From Carnegiea gigantea (taxonomy: Eukaryota > Streptophyta > Magnoliopsida > Caryophyllales > Cactaceae), in assembly GCA_029747015.1 (NCBI GenBank), contig JAKOGI010000052.1:438501-502500 (forward strand): a stretch of DNA of 64,000 nt, written 5' to 3'. The translations under genes and the position numbers were made by a program. The notes under the pieces are model-generated. The model was not told the DNA's origin. It made no database searches and was given only the letters and a program-made list of their open reading frames with translations. This document shows, one piece after another, positions 22,872-33,399 of the stretch. Each line of letters starts with the position of its first letter. Position 1 is the first letter of the stretch.

Positions 22872-24290
22872 CTAATATTCACAACTAAACAAAAACAAAA
22901 AAGAAAGAAAAGAAAAATAAAAAGAAGGGGGGAGAATAGTGAGAACGAGTATACCAGGTCGAGTACTGAATGTACCCGAACTATGCCATGACGACTTAAG
23001 GAGCATCAGCCACTCCTTGCCGCTCAAGATGCGAGTCGTCAGCTCGGATGCAGTCAAAGCTCGCAGGAGCTTATCATGCATAGCTGCATGTAGCTCGGAA
23101 TGGTGTGAGTAAGGGAACACTGGTAAAGATGGAGCAAACAAAGTTAGTGCCCTCTTAAACTCACCAAATACCTGTAAGAAATCAGCAGAAAAATCAAATG
23201 TAATAGTCAACGCGATTTCTCCATGCATGCCCTCTAGGTACGGATGAGAAGGATCAAGGAGGGGGTCATACCCTCTAAAAGTACCTAGAGACTTACGGCA
23301 GGCAGCCTCATTCCCCTCAAGTATCACAAGAGGATCGATAAGCGACAAATCACAACACATAGGGGAATGGGAGGGTGGTGAACATGAATAGGAAGCATGG
23401 GATGTATCAAGAGAGGTGGGGGATATATTATCAATAAAATCAGGACTAGTTGGCCCTGCAACCACAACATCCATGCATGAAGTCCCTGTGGAAGTCCCAT
23501 AAAAAGTATGCACCTTAATAGCAACATGGTCGGAACCAGACCAAGTATCATCCTCCTCAACACTAGTGCTAACGCCAAAGGTCTCACCTACCTCGAACTC
23601 CGTCGATTGAGCTAAAGGGGAAGGTGTATCAGGAAAGGTCATGATAAGCGCAGTGCTGTCCCAAAGGGTATTAGGAAAGGATGAAGCAACAGTGAGTGAA
23701 GGGATCAAGGGAGGGTCGAGTACGTCCTCTAGTCCGGACTCTAGAGAAGGAAAAGACGCACCATCATCACACAGGATGACATCAAGTCTAGGAGCACTAG
23801 AACTAGGGTCAATCTCGGGTGATAGGTCATACTCCCTCAGTTTATTAACAAACTCAGCAAATTCAACTTGTTGCTTATTCATTGTCTCTATCATATTGCT
23901 AAGTCTCGCAAAGCCTTCATTAGAAATATGATAGGGACAAGAAGTACTGGCGTGGTCAGAACAATGGCAAATTTCGCACACAGGAGGGGCATAATCCGGG
24001 ATGCAAGGGGGTGGGGTACAAGAATCAGAACAACTAGTTTCAAATTCATAAGTATCCCAAGCCAACCACTCAAGTAGTTCCCAAGCTTCATCAACATTTC
24101 GAGCATAGAAATCCCAATGCTCCAAAAGAACACGGGTCTCACAATTCACACCCTCATCAACAACATGCAATATTTCCCATTTCTCATGTAAACATCCACA
24201 AGAAACACATTGAGCAAGATAAGCATGTAAACGATCCCAATAACGGTAAAATAGTTCTTGCTCACATTGGGGAAAATGGAAAATTGCCAT
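22872..24290 (-). CDS. Gag-like protein of the non-autonomous element, copy 1
   Basis: An open frame of 472 residues from the ATG at 24290 (MAIFHFPQCEQELFYRYWD), about 100 bases after the primer site, so it occupies the gag position. A longer in-frame start at 24407 overlaps the primer site and is unlikely. Residues 1-80 are rich in W, Y and acidic residues. A zinc knuckle CEICHCSDHASTSC (C-x2-C-x4-H-x4-C) lies at residues 105-118, followed by a short helical stretch (LSNMIETMNKQQVEFAEFV), then a long acidic, S/T/P-rich tail. No protease, reverse transcriptase or integrase follows. The frame is open in both internal copies although they differ at many sites, which suggests it was recently under selection. 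Gag function (RNA packaging) is inferred from position and knuckle only. Confidence 0.75.
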   Translation of the reverse strand: MAIFHFPQCEQELFYRYWDRLHAYLAQCVSCGCLHEKWEILHVVDEGVNCETRVLLEHWDFYARNVDEAWELLEWLAWDTYEFETSCSDSCTPPPCIPDYAPPVCEICHCSDHASTSCPYHISNEGFARLSNMIETMNKQQVEFAEFVNKLREYDLSPEIDPSSSAPRLDVILCDDGASFPSLESGLEDVLDPPLIPSLTVASSFPNTLWDSTALIMTFPDTPSPLAQSTEFEVGETFGVSTSVEEDDTWSGSDHVAIKVHTFYGTSTGTSCMDVVVAGPTSPDFIDNISPTSLDTSHASYSCSPPSHSPMCCDLSLIDPLVILEGNEAACRKSLGTFRGYDPLLDPSHPYLEGMHGEIALTITFDFSADFLQVFGEFKRALTLFAPSLPVFPYSHHSELHAAMHDKLLRALTASELTTRILSGKEWLMLLKSSWHSSGTFSTRPGILVLTILPPSFYFSFLSFLFLFSCEY

Positions 24291-24389
24291 TGAAATTATT
24301 TTTTTTTTTGTAAATTTTTTTTTTTTTGGATTTTCGAAAGGCCTAGCCTCGAATGCTAAAGTAAACCCCAATATTGAAAAACGCCAATT

Positions 24390-24406
24390 CCCCGGCAACG
24401 GCGCCA
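24390..24406 (-). other. Primer binding site, tRNA-Asp type (copy 1)
   Basis: The plus strand reads CCCCGGCAACGGCGCCA, as I recall the 3' end of plant tRNA-Asp including CCA. The minus strand is therefore a 17-base primer site, six bases from the LTR. It fixes the element direction. Confidence 0.9.
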
Positions 24407-24412
24407 AAAACT

Positions 24413-25829
24413 TGTTGCGAGAAAAACAGAGTTTTAATATTTATAAACCCCAAGTGCAAGGTATGTCGTTGAGTACTTGGGGTGTCGTCCACAGGAAATT
24501 GGGTTTCCAACTACCAGAGTTCACTAGAGCGTCTCAAGCTAGGCAGGATCGAAGGGTGAGAAGGGGAAACTAAACTACGCTACAAACACAAAAACAAGTG
24601 ACTTGGAGTTATGATTTTACCAATGGATGAACTAACTAACCAAGATGAGTCCTAACCTCCCCAAACCATACTATGAACAAGAGATGGTCGGTTGCACCAT
24701 CAAAGACCACCCAAGCCCTCTCTCAAGAGTCATGAGCTAGTCTAACTCGTGTAACCACCTACTTTCGTGGGGTTAGGCGAATTAGACCACAAAACTAGCA
24801 ACCCCGGACCTAGCTCGATTCGGATACTATTTTCATGTCCCGAACTCGTCTATTCCCTCTCCCACACTAGCTAATTGACCTCCCCTCTCAGCATAAGTCA
24901 ATCGCCCAATAATATGGATGAAAGCCCTCTCAGGCATTTCATCGAACACTTGGCGGGCGTGAAGGAAATCTCTAGGTTCTAGGCATAGAATGGGTATGGC
25001 TATGCCTAGTACAAGATCAATTAGCCATCAAGAGGCTAATCACAATCCAAGCCAACACAATCTACCAACAAATCATGAAAAACGCATGAAAACCTAAACT
25101 AACAAACAAGAACATAAACTTGAAGAACAAAAACAAAGACAATGAAATAAAACGAATCTAAACAACTAAATAACATGAATTAACAACAAAAACTAAACAT
25201 ATAAACTAAACGAAACAAATATAAGAATTAAAGTAACAAAACATAAATAAGAACAGCAATGAAATAAATGGAGAAAAGGAAGAGGGAAACTTATGCTTGA
25301 ATTGATTGAAGAACTTGAAATCCACAAGCTTGAATCCCAAAATACAAACTACAATCCTAATCTAATCCTCCTATTGAGGTTTTTATTGGATAAACCTAAC
25401 CTAAACTACCCTAAGAATCGCCCAAGGAGAAACGCCGAACGAACCCCCCCATGAACGCCCGAAAAAGGGGCTTTTATCGCGAACCCAGGCCTGACGCACG
25501 GCCGTGCGTCACCACGCACGGCCGTGCGCCTGGCCGTGCGCCCCCACGCACGGCCGTGCGCCTGGCCGTGCGTGGCTTCTGCCGCCAGTGCACGGTCGTG
25601 CCTCCCTGCAGGTCGGCCGTGCACTGTCCTTCTCTGCTGTGTTTTGCCTGTTTTCGCTGATTTTCATCGTTTTGTCCCATCTTTGTCCCTTTCCGCGACG
25701 TTTGCTCGATTTAGAGTTATTTCCTACAAAACATAAATAAAACTAGTAAAAATTCTAAAGATTAAGTTATTATACGAGCGAAAAGTAGGTGAAAGAGGCA
25801 CGTAAAATAGGTAAATTTACCGTTCAACA
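24413..25829 (-). repeat. LTR copy 2 (middle)
   Basis: 1417 bases with the same ends as copies 1 and 3. It carries three perfect GCACGGCCGTGC palindromes (25496-25507, 25516-25527, 25548-25559). It differs from both outer LTRs in the 25127-25190 stretch, but agrees with copy 3 against copy 1 near 24626-24650. Confidence 0.92.
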
Positions 25830-27277
25830 CACCCCCACACCTATCTTTTGCTCGTCCTCGAGCAAAATAAAAGAAAAACTAAAGTAAACAAATAACTCAC
25901 TTTCGTAGGAATCACGGTTGCATTTAGCGTATGCAACAAGCCCTTTAAACCCCTTGGTCACCCCAAGTGGACGAGTAAGATCTCGTGAGGGTTTCAGAAG
26001 ATATACCCACAAAATCTCAAAAAAGAAAAACAAAGAGAAGAGAAACAAAAATTGAAAAATAAAAATGACAAAACAAAATATATACATCAGGGTGAACTGT
26101 ACACGTTCGGATCAACCAAAACCCCCTAGTAACTCAAGTATCAGGCTGTACACAAGCATTATATGCATTTCAGGACACATCATCCCAAAGAATTGCATTC
26201 AGACATCAGCTTTTCACCCCACGACGCATGAAAATAATGAATCCATCCTTGTACCTGTGTGCAAGTGTATCATCACCCTGAAACTAAGCCCACCAAAATC
26301 AAACTCAATCCCACGCAGCTGACACAAGCTACCTTTTCGAATGGCTAGCCTGAAAAGCAAGTTTCCCCAGTAGTTGTATTGCCTCAAAGGGTAACACCCA
26401 GTAGCGCATGCCTCAAAGGGGTACTTGTCATTTCTAACTCTTTTCTTCCCCACTTTCTTTCTTTCCATTATTATTTTTTTTCAATACAAACTCATGTCAC
26501 GCCTCAAAGGGATACACCCAGTGGCGCTTGAATTTGTTTTGTTTTTTGTTTTGTTTTTTTTTTGCTTTGGAAAAAGGGGGGTGCCAGCGCATATAAAGGG
26601 AACTGTGCAGTAGACAGTGGGAGAGTCGATTGTGGAAGACTAAGAATGAAGGATGATGACAATACATGAATTCAGGACCGGATTGTAAAATTACGATGGA
26701 CTGTTGGGGTTAGAACTGAGGTCTAAAACGACAGATTGGGGATGAATATCTATCATACATATTATACTTATATACGAGCTAATAGTCAAGGTATCAGGGA
26801 TCAAGACTGATCAAAATAGTACAAAACTCCCTTAAATGCAAAAAGAAAAGAAAAGTTCAAACAAAAAGGAGAAAATTGAAAAATTTTCACAAAAATAAAA
26901 AGACAAAGGGGAGATGACCCCACCCCCACACCTAAATCTCACAATGTCCTCATTGGGAGCCGTGAGTCATCACCAACACACAAAGATAAAGAAAACAAAA
27001 ATCAAACACAAAACATACAAAAATCGACAAATATAGACACAAGCTAACACACTCTCCCAAAAACGCAATCTCGCCCAATCAAAAACAAGATCACACATAT
27101 ATACCAAACTAGCACCACCAACAAGAAATATATACCAATCCAACAACACCACCAATCACAACACAATAAAAAACCACAAAAACACAAAATGGTGATCACA
27201 GCCAACAACGGCTCAGCAACATCCACATTTCACCACAAGATGATCACCAACCAAAAACACAATCCTAATATCCACAA
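25830..27277 (-). other. Non-coding 3' part of the second internal region
   Basis: This is the equivalent of 21430-22871: polypurine tract at 25830-25842, CCTCAAAGGG boxes at 26381-26406, 26411-26421 and 26501-26526, and A-rich low-complexity sequence. No gene is supported. Confidence 0.6.
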
Positions 27278-28681
27278 CTAAATAAAAACAAAAGGAAAGA
27301 AAAGAAAAGAAAAAGAAGGGGGGAGAAGAGTGAGAACGAGTATACCAGGTCGGGTACTGAATGTACCCGAACTATGCCATGACGACTTAAGGAGCATCAG
27401 CCACTCCTTGCCGCTTAAGATGCGAGTCGTCAGCTCGGAAGCAGTCAAAGCTCGCAGGAGCTTATCATGCATAGCTGCATGTAGCTCAGAATGGTGTGAG
27501 TAAGAGAACACTGGTAAAGATGGAGCAAACAAAGTTAGTGCCCTCTTAAACTCACCAAATACCTGTGAGAAATCAGCAGAATAATCGAAGGTAATAATCA
27601 ATACGATTTCTCCAGGCATTCCCTCTAGGTACAGACAATAAGGGCCAAGGAAAGGGTCATACCCTCTAAAAGTACCTAGAGACTTATGGCAGGCAGCCTC
27701 ATTCCCCTCAAGTATCACAAGAGAATCGATAAGTGACAAATCACAGCACTTGGGGGAATGGGAGGGTGGTGAACATGAATAGGAAGCATGGGATGTATCA
27801 AGAGAGGTGGGGGATATATTATCAATAAAATCAGGACTAGTTGGCCCTGCAACCACAACATCCATGCATGAAGTCCCTGTGGGAGTCCCATAAAAAGTAT
27901 GCACCTCAATAGCAACATGGTCGGAACCAGACCAAGTATCATCCTCCTCAACACTAGTGCTAACGCCAAAGGTCTCACCCACCTCGAACTCCGTCGACTG
28001 AGCTAAAGGGGAAGGTGTATCAGGAAAGGTCATGATAAGCGCAGTGCTGTCCCAAAGGGTATTAGGAAAGGATGAAGCAACAGTGAGTGAAGGGATCAAG
28101 AGAGGGTCGAGTACGTCCTCTAGTCCGGACTCTAGAGAAGGAAAAGACGCACCATCATCACACAGGTTGACATCAAGTCTAGGAGCACTAGAACTAGGGT
28201 CAATCTCGGGTGATAGGTCATACTCCCTCAATTTATTAACAAACTCAGCAAATTCAACTTGTTGCTTATTCATTGTCTCTATCATATTGCTAAGTCTAGC
28301 AAAGCCTTCATTAGAAATATGATAGGGACAAGAAGTACTGGCGTGGTCAGAACAATGGCAAATTTCGCACACAGGAGGGGCATAATCAGGGATGCAAGGG
28401 GGTGGGGTACAAGAATCAGAATAACTAGTTTCAAATTCATAGGTATCCCAAGCCAACCACTCAAGTAATTCCCAAGCTTCATCAACATTTCGAGCATAGA
28501 AATCCCAATGCTCCAAAAGAACACGGGACTCACAATTCACACCCTCATCAACAACATGCAATATTTCCCATTTCCCATATAAACATCCACAAGAAACACA
28601 TTGAGCAAGATAAGCATGTAAACGATCCCAATAACGGTAAAATAGTTCTTGCTCACATTGGGGAAAATGGAAAATTGCCAT
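27278..28681 (-). CDS. Gag-like protein of the non-autonomous element, copy 2
   Basis: An open frame of 467 residues from the ATG at 28681, beginning MAIFHFPQCEQELFYRYWD as in copy 1 and carrying the same zinc knuckle (CEICHCSDHASTSC). It aligns end to end with copy 1, with scattered substitutions (for example HEKWEIL against YGKWEIL, and DPLLDPSHPYLEG against DPFLGPYCLYLEG) and a slightly different C-terminus. Both copies remaining open despite this divergence argues against free decay before insertion. The function, RNA or particle binding, is inferred. Confidence 0.75.
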   Translation of the reverse strand: MAIFHFPQCEQELFYRYWDRLHAYLAQCVSCGCLYGKWEILHVVDEGVNCESRVLLEHWDFYARNVDEAWELLEWLAWDTYEFETSYSDSCTPPPCIPDYAPPVCEICHCSDHASTSCPYHISNEGFARLSNMIETMNKQQVEFAEFVNKLREYDLSPEIDPSSSAPRLDVNLCDDGASFPSLESGLEDVLDPLLIPSLTVASSFPNTLWDSTALIMTFPDTPSPLAQSTEFEVGETFGVSTSVEEDDTWSGSDHVAIEVHTFYGTPTGTSCMDVVVAGPTSPDFIDNISPTSLDTSHASYSCSPPSHSPKCCDLSLIDSLVILEGNEAACHKSLGTFRGYDPFLGPYCLYLEGMPGEIVLIITFDYSADFSQVFGEFKRALTLFAPSLPVFSYSHHSELHAAMHDKLLRALTASELTTRILSGKEWLMLLKSSWHSSGTFSTRPGILVLTLLPPSFSFLFFPFVFI

Positions 28682-28784
28682 TGAGATTTTTTTTTGTTTT
28701 TTGTAAATTTTTTTTTTTTTTTGGATTTTCAAAAGGCCTAGCCTCGAATGCTAAAGTAAACCCCAATATTGAAAAACGCCAACT

Positions 28785-28801
28785 CCCCGGCAACGGCGCC
28801 A
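28785..28801 (-). other. Primer binding site, tRNA-Asp type (copy 2)
   Basis: The same 17-base match (CCCCGGCAACGGCGCCA on the plus strand) lies six bases from LTR copy 3, the 5' LTR in element direction. Confidence 0.9.
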
Positions 28802-28807
28802 AAAACT

Positions 28808-30205
28808 TGTTGCGAGAAAAACAGAGTTTTAATATTTATAAACCCCAAGTGCAAGGTGTATCATTGAGTACTTGGGGTGTCGTCCGCAGGGAATTGGGTT
28901 TTCAACTACCAGAGTTCACTAGAGCGTCTCAATCTAGGCGAGATCAAAGAGTGAAAAGGGGAAACTAAACTCGCTACAAACACAAAAACAAGTTACTTGG
29001 AGTTATGATTTTACCAATGGATGAACTAACTAACCAAGATGAGTCCTAACCTATCCAAACCATACTATGAACAAGAGATGGTCGGTTGCACCATCAAAGA
29101 CCGCCCAAGCCCTCTCTCAAGGGTCATGAGCTAGTCTAACTCGTGTAACCACCTACTTTCGTGGGTTAGGCGAATTAGACCACAAAACTAGCAACCCCGG
29201 ACCTAGCTCGATTCGGATACTATTTTCATGTCCCGAACTCGGCTATTCTCTCTCCCACACTAGCTAATTGACCTCACCTCTCAGCATAAGTCAATCGCCC
29301 AATAATATGGATGAAAGCCCTCTCAGGCATTTCATCGAACATTTGGCGGGCGTGAAGGAAAACTCTAGGTTCTAGGCATAGATTGGGTATGGCCATGCCT
29401 AGTACAAGATCAATTAGCCATCAAGAGGCTAATCACAATCCAAGCCAACACAATCTACCAACAAATCATGAAAACCTAAACTAACAAACAAGAACATAAA
29501 CTTGAAGAACAAAGCGAAGGAAATGAAATCAAACGAATTTAAACAAGTAAATAACATATATTAACAACAAAAACTAAACATATAAACTTAAGCAAAACAA
29601 ATCCAAGAATTAAAACTAACAAAACATAAACAAGAACAATGAAATAAATAGAGAAAAGGAAGAGGGAAACTTATGCTTGAATCGATTGAAGAACTTGAAA
29701 TCCACAAGCTTGAATCCCAAAATACAAACTACAATCCTAATCTAATCCTCCTATTGAGGTTTTTATTGGATAAACCTAACCTAAACTACCCTAAGAATCG
29801 CCCAAGGAGAACCCCCGAACGAACTCCCCTCATGAACGCCCGAAAAAGGGGCTTTTATCGCGAACCCAGGCCTGACGCACGACCGTGCATCACCACGCAC
29901 GGCCGTGCGCCTGGCGCCACTACGCACGGCCGTGCGCCTGGCCGTGCGTGGCTTCTGCCGCCAGTGCACGGTCGTGCCTCCCTGTAGGTCGGCCGTGCAC
30001 TGTCCTTCTCTGCTGTGTTTTGCCCGTTTTCGCTGATTTTCATCGTTTTGTCCCATCTTTGTCCCTTTCCGCGACGTTTGCTCGATTTAGAGTTATTTCT
30101 TACAAAACATAAATAAAACGAGTAAAAATTCTAAAGATTAAGTTATTATACGAGCGAAAAGTAGGTGAAAGAGGCACGTAAAATAGGTAAATTTACCGTT
30201 CAACA
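28808..30205 (-). repeat. LTR copy 3 (outer, 5' in element direction)
   Basis: 1398 bases. Its right half shares diagnostic variants with copy 1 (for example AAGCGAAGGAAATG near 29512, and CACGACCGTGCATC near 29878). It has a six-base loss (one CCGTGC unit) in the palindrome block near 29925. It ends exactly at the GTGAT duplication. Confidence 0.92.
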
Positions 30206-30210
30206 GTGAT

Positions 30211-31209
30211 GGGTCCTTTATATATCTACTACTGTATGTTGATGACATGCTAATTGCATCTAAAGATAAAACCCTGATTAGCATGCTAAAATCTCAGCTC
30301 AGTAAGGAATTCGAAATGAAAGACTTAGGTGCAGCTAAAAGGATACTAGGCATGGAGATTCACAGGGATCGAAAGGAGGGAAAATTATACTTGTCTCAAG
30401 AAAAATATCTTGAGAAGGTATTAAGCAAGTTCAAAATGAGAGACTGCAAGGCAGTGTCTACCCCTCTTGCTGCACATTTTAAACTGTCTGCGGAATGCTG
30501 TCTGCAAACGGAAGAGGACAGCGGTAGAATGTCCAATGTACCATACTCTAGTGCTGTAGGGAGTTTGATGTATGCCATGGTCTGTACCAGACCAGACTTA
30601 TCACATGCTGTGAGTGTGGTAAGCAGATATATGCATAATCCTGGAAAGGACCACTGGGAGGGTGTAAAATGGATCCTACGGTATGTAAAGGGAACTGTGG
30701 GGAAAGGGCTGGTATTTGATAGAAACAAGGCTGCTACATCTGATTTAGTAGGGTATGTTGATTCTGATTATGCTGGTGATTTGGATAGGAGGAGATCCAT
30801 ATCTGGGTACATCTTTACCATGTGTGGGGGCGCTATCTCTTGGAAAGCGTCTTTACAATCTATTGCAGCTCTGTCCACAACAGAAACTGAGTATATTGCT
30901 GCCACTGAAGGGGTGAAGGAAGCTACCTGGCTAAAGGGACTGGTAATGGAGCTTGGAATACCACAATCTGCTACTGTGGTATATTCTGATAGTCAGAGTG
31001 CCATACATCTGACAAAGAATGATGCCTACCACTCGAAGACCAAGCATATCAGCGTCAAATATCATTATGTACGAGACACAGTTGCTGCAGGAGAAATAAT
31101 GATGAAGAAAGTTCACACCTCAGAGAATCCTACTGACATGCTTACAAAGCCACTACCTACAGCTAAGTTCGAGCATTGCTTGGACTTAGTGGGAGTTCAC
31201 AGCTGCTGA
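30211..31209 (+). pseudogene. Copia pol, second part (RT C-term and RNase H)
   Basis: The reverse transcriptase continues with [17 protein letters not shown] (YVDD at 30235-30246, the two catalytic aspartates), then [12 protein letters not shown] and the RNase H domain with [25 protein letters not shown] and the closing [11 protein letters not shown]. The frame is open to the stop at 31207-31209. It was part of the same polyprotein as 17270-20010 and is separated from it only by the nested element and one copy of the GTGAT duplication. Confidence 0.95.
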
Positions 31210-31309
31210 GGGCCCTGCGGGGCATAGCCCCATAGGGGGCATCACCCTTAGGGGTGAGACGATAGCGACGGAAAGTTGAACATTGAAGATTTTGGTCCAA
31301 CGTGGAGAT
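31210..31309 (+). other. Copia 3' untranslated tail and possible polypurine tract
   Basis: A short GC-rich stretch with complementary GGGGCATAGCCCC and CACCCTTAGGGGTG hairpins is followed by GTGGAGA (31302-31308) one base before the LTR, where the polypurine tract should be. It is short for such a tract. Confidence 0.5.
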
Positions 31310-31918
31310 TGTTGGGTTTTATGGCCCAAAATTCGAGTACCGGCATGGTGGGACGACGCTGTGCGAGCACGGGCGTGCCACAACGAAGAACCGAAGACGA
31401 GAGGGACAGAAAATTGGCACGGGGGCACCGTGCCATATGGCACGGCCGTGCCATGTGGCACTGGGTGACCGTGCCACGTGGCACGGTCGTGCCACGTGTC
31501 TTCTCGCCGCCTCTTTCGGATGGCGGCTAGGGTTTCTGTCTTCGAGGAGGATTTCCCCCTGACAGCTAGGGTTTTCAGGGAGAAACCCTACCTCACAGAC
31601 CCTATATAAAGGGGGTCTAGAGCCTTATTTCAAAATACTCCAATATAGAAAACACATTGAGAGAGTGAGGTTGTTTGTGAGAGAATACAATTGAGAGTAT
31701 TGTAATTCTGCTCTTAATCACTGAAGTGATTGTGGTGTACTACTCTGCTCATAGTGAAATTCGTCGGTGTGCTGTCGCCGTCCATGGTTTTTCCCACATT
31801 GGGTTTCCACGTAAAAATTCCCTGTGTCCTTTATTCTTGTTTCTTTCAGTGTTGCGTTGTGTTCTTGGTTGAATTCTGTTGCATTGTCACATCCTATTAT
31901 CCCCTTTATTTCCTAACA
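31310..31918 (+). repeat. 3' LTR of the Copia element
   Basis: 609 bases, TGTTGGG to CCTAACA, closely similar to 16370-16977 including the G-box palindromes and the TATA box (31602-31611). It is followed by the target duplication GAAGC. Confidence 0.96.
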
Positions 31919-32130
31919 GAAGCCTTCACTAGGATTATGGATATGGTGAGACAGTATTCCGTTCTGGTCCTGGACAAATTCAGGTACAAGCAAGGGGACT
32001 TCCAAATGTAAACCACATCCCAGAGTTTGACAACATTGTGATGATTGATTTTGGAAATAAAAACTACCTCGTTGATGAACTGATCTAGCTGGTTCTCGTC
32101 AATCATCGTAGCCTTCTCAGTACAAAAATG
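31919..32130 (-). pseudogene. WAK kinase relic, N-terminal half
   Basis: Minus-strand sequence encodes ENQLDQFINEVVFISKINHHNVVKL, then drifts out of frame over the stretch that should read [15 protein letters not shown]. It is the missing upstream part of the relic at 15978-16369; joined across the Copia element the two give one continuous kinase segment from the region after the invariant lysine to helix F. The glycine loop and everything N-terminal to it are absent. Confidence 0.82.
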
Positions 32131-33399
32131 CATGTTATTTTCCTACAGGTAATGGAATTGTTGACAGATTTCCCGACTGAAATATAGAATTTCCGATGGG
32201 TTTTCGTATGGGAATTCCAACGGAATTGCCGTTTGAATTTGCTTCCAACTCAATGGCAGTGAAATAGGCCTGTTTATCGGCCTACGATCGGATCGGACTA
32301 GACCGACCTGGACTGAAGACTAATTAAGATAAACCTTTGGCTAAAGACCGGAATGGTCCAAAGTTGGCCCAAACTGGATCGGACTGGACTGAGACCAGAA
32401 CAATTTGAACTGAGTCTCCAAGGCCCCAAATTGAAATGAATATTTTTTTTTAAAAAAAAAGGGCTACTATTCGCTTCAAATAATGAGCTACTTGCCTACT
32501 GCTAATTACTTGTAGTACGCCTGAATTGCTTGTACTTATAGTAAGCCTAAATACTTTAACCCACACCAATGAAAGTAAAACCAAATACCTTTGCCACACC
32601 AAATATTGGTTAATCCAATTTAGACTAGGAGTTCAATTGACTTGAATTTAACCAATTGACTTACTAACTTAACAAACCAATGCAACCAAAATACAAATTT
32701 AAAGCAACTCCCAAAGTAAAAAATTTAATACAACCAACTAAACTTAAAAGTTAATTACGTAAGCAAAGGTTTAAATGTTCCACAACATGTTCTTTTATGA
32801 AACTGACTCAATCCTCAAATCAATGCAATTCCAAATTTGAAACAAATGTCTTGAACTTGGAGAAGGATTTGCTGCCAAAAATTTGTTCTTCTCTCAAATG
32901 TTCAACTAATTGCTCAACTAGTGTATGAATAAAATAAAAGATGGAGTTAGTAAATATAAGAACCAACAATTAATTTGCCAAAGAAAAACAATATGATAAT
33001 AATATAATGTAAAATAAACACAATAAAAAGAACAAAAATTACCTCAATATTAAATGTTTAAAGTATCACCAATATTAATCACATTATCCTTAAGAATCAA
33101 TTTGCCTAGATCTAAAATAAGCACAATAAAAAACAAAAATTAAAAGTTAGAACATGTAAATATGTAATCATATAAATAAGTAAACAAAATTTAAAAAGAA
33201 ATGAGAAATTGAGCATTAGCCTTATCAATGTCTCGTAATTCATCAAAATAGTCATCCATACGTAGTCTACTATTTGTCGTAAGCTAATCTTCTGCTCATA
33301 TAAGAGTTTAGACTATCTTTTCACGATTAAACCCAACAAAATTAATAAGTTAACAAAAGATAAATAAGTTATAAAACTGTAACACAATGCAAAGAAATA
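32131..33399. other. AT-rich spacer
   Basis: No gene is supported. Around 32280-32420 there are GATCGGACTGGACTG/GGTCC tracts, a composition seen in hAT-type MITEs, but termini are not clear. The rest is A-rich low-complexity DNA and may be the 3' part of the hAT element whose transposase relic lies at 33400-34050 on the minus strand. Confidence 0.4.

Larger units (their letters stand above)
20011..30205 (-). mobile_element. Three-LTR non-autonomous Ty3-type element
   Basis: The insert runs TGTTGCGAG to GTTCAACA and is flanked by the 5-bp duplication GTGAT (20006-20010 and 30206-30210). It holds three LTR copies (20011-21429, 24413-25829, 28808-30205) and two internal regions (21430-24412, 25830-28807). 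The direction is minus, shown by the tRNA-Asp primer sites at the right end of each internal region and purine-rich tracts at the left end. Each internal region has one long minus-strand frame with a gag-like zinc knuckle and no protease, reverse transcriptase or integrase. The tRNA-Asp primer and the tract AGGTGTGGGGGTG are features of the plant Ty3/gypsy Athila/Tat side; the lineage is inference. It resembles LARD-type elements but keeps a long frame. Confidence 0.92.
16370..31918 (+). mobile_element. Ty1/Copia LTR retrotransposon, nested host
   Basis: The element runs TGTTGGG to CCTAACA and is flanked by a perfect 5-bp duplication GAAGC (16365-16369 and 31919-31923). The LTRs are 608 and 609 bases and differ, by eye, at roughly 15-20 sites. 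The order is tRNA-Met primer site, gag with zinc knuckle, DSG protease, integrase, reverse transcriptase, RNase H; integrase before reverse transcriptase defines Copia. The style of the protease and integrase motifs suggests the Tork/TNT1 side, but that is inference. The element is disabled by a gag frameshift, an integrase nonsense codon and a 10.2-kb insertion in the reverse transcriptase. Without that insertion it is about 5.35 kb, which is normal. Confidence 0.96.

Noticed and set aside
24390..24406. A tRNA-Asp gene
   Set aside because: Only the 17 bases at the tRNA 3' end are present, next to an LTR; no D-arm or anticodon arm lies beside them, so it is a primer binding site.
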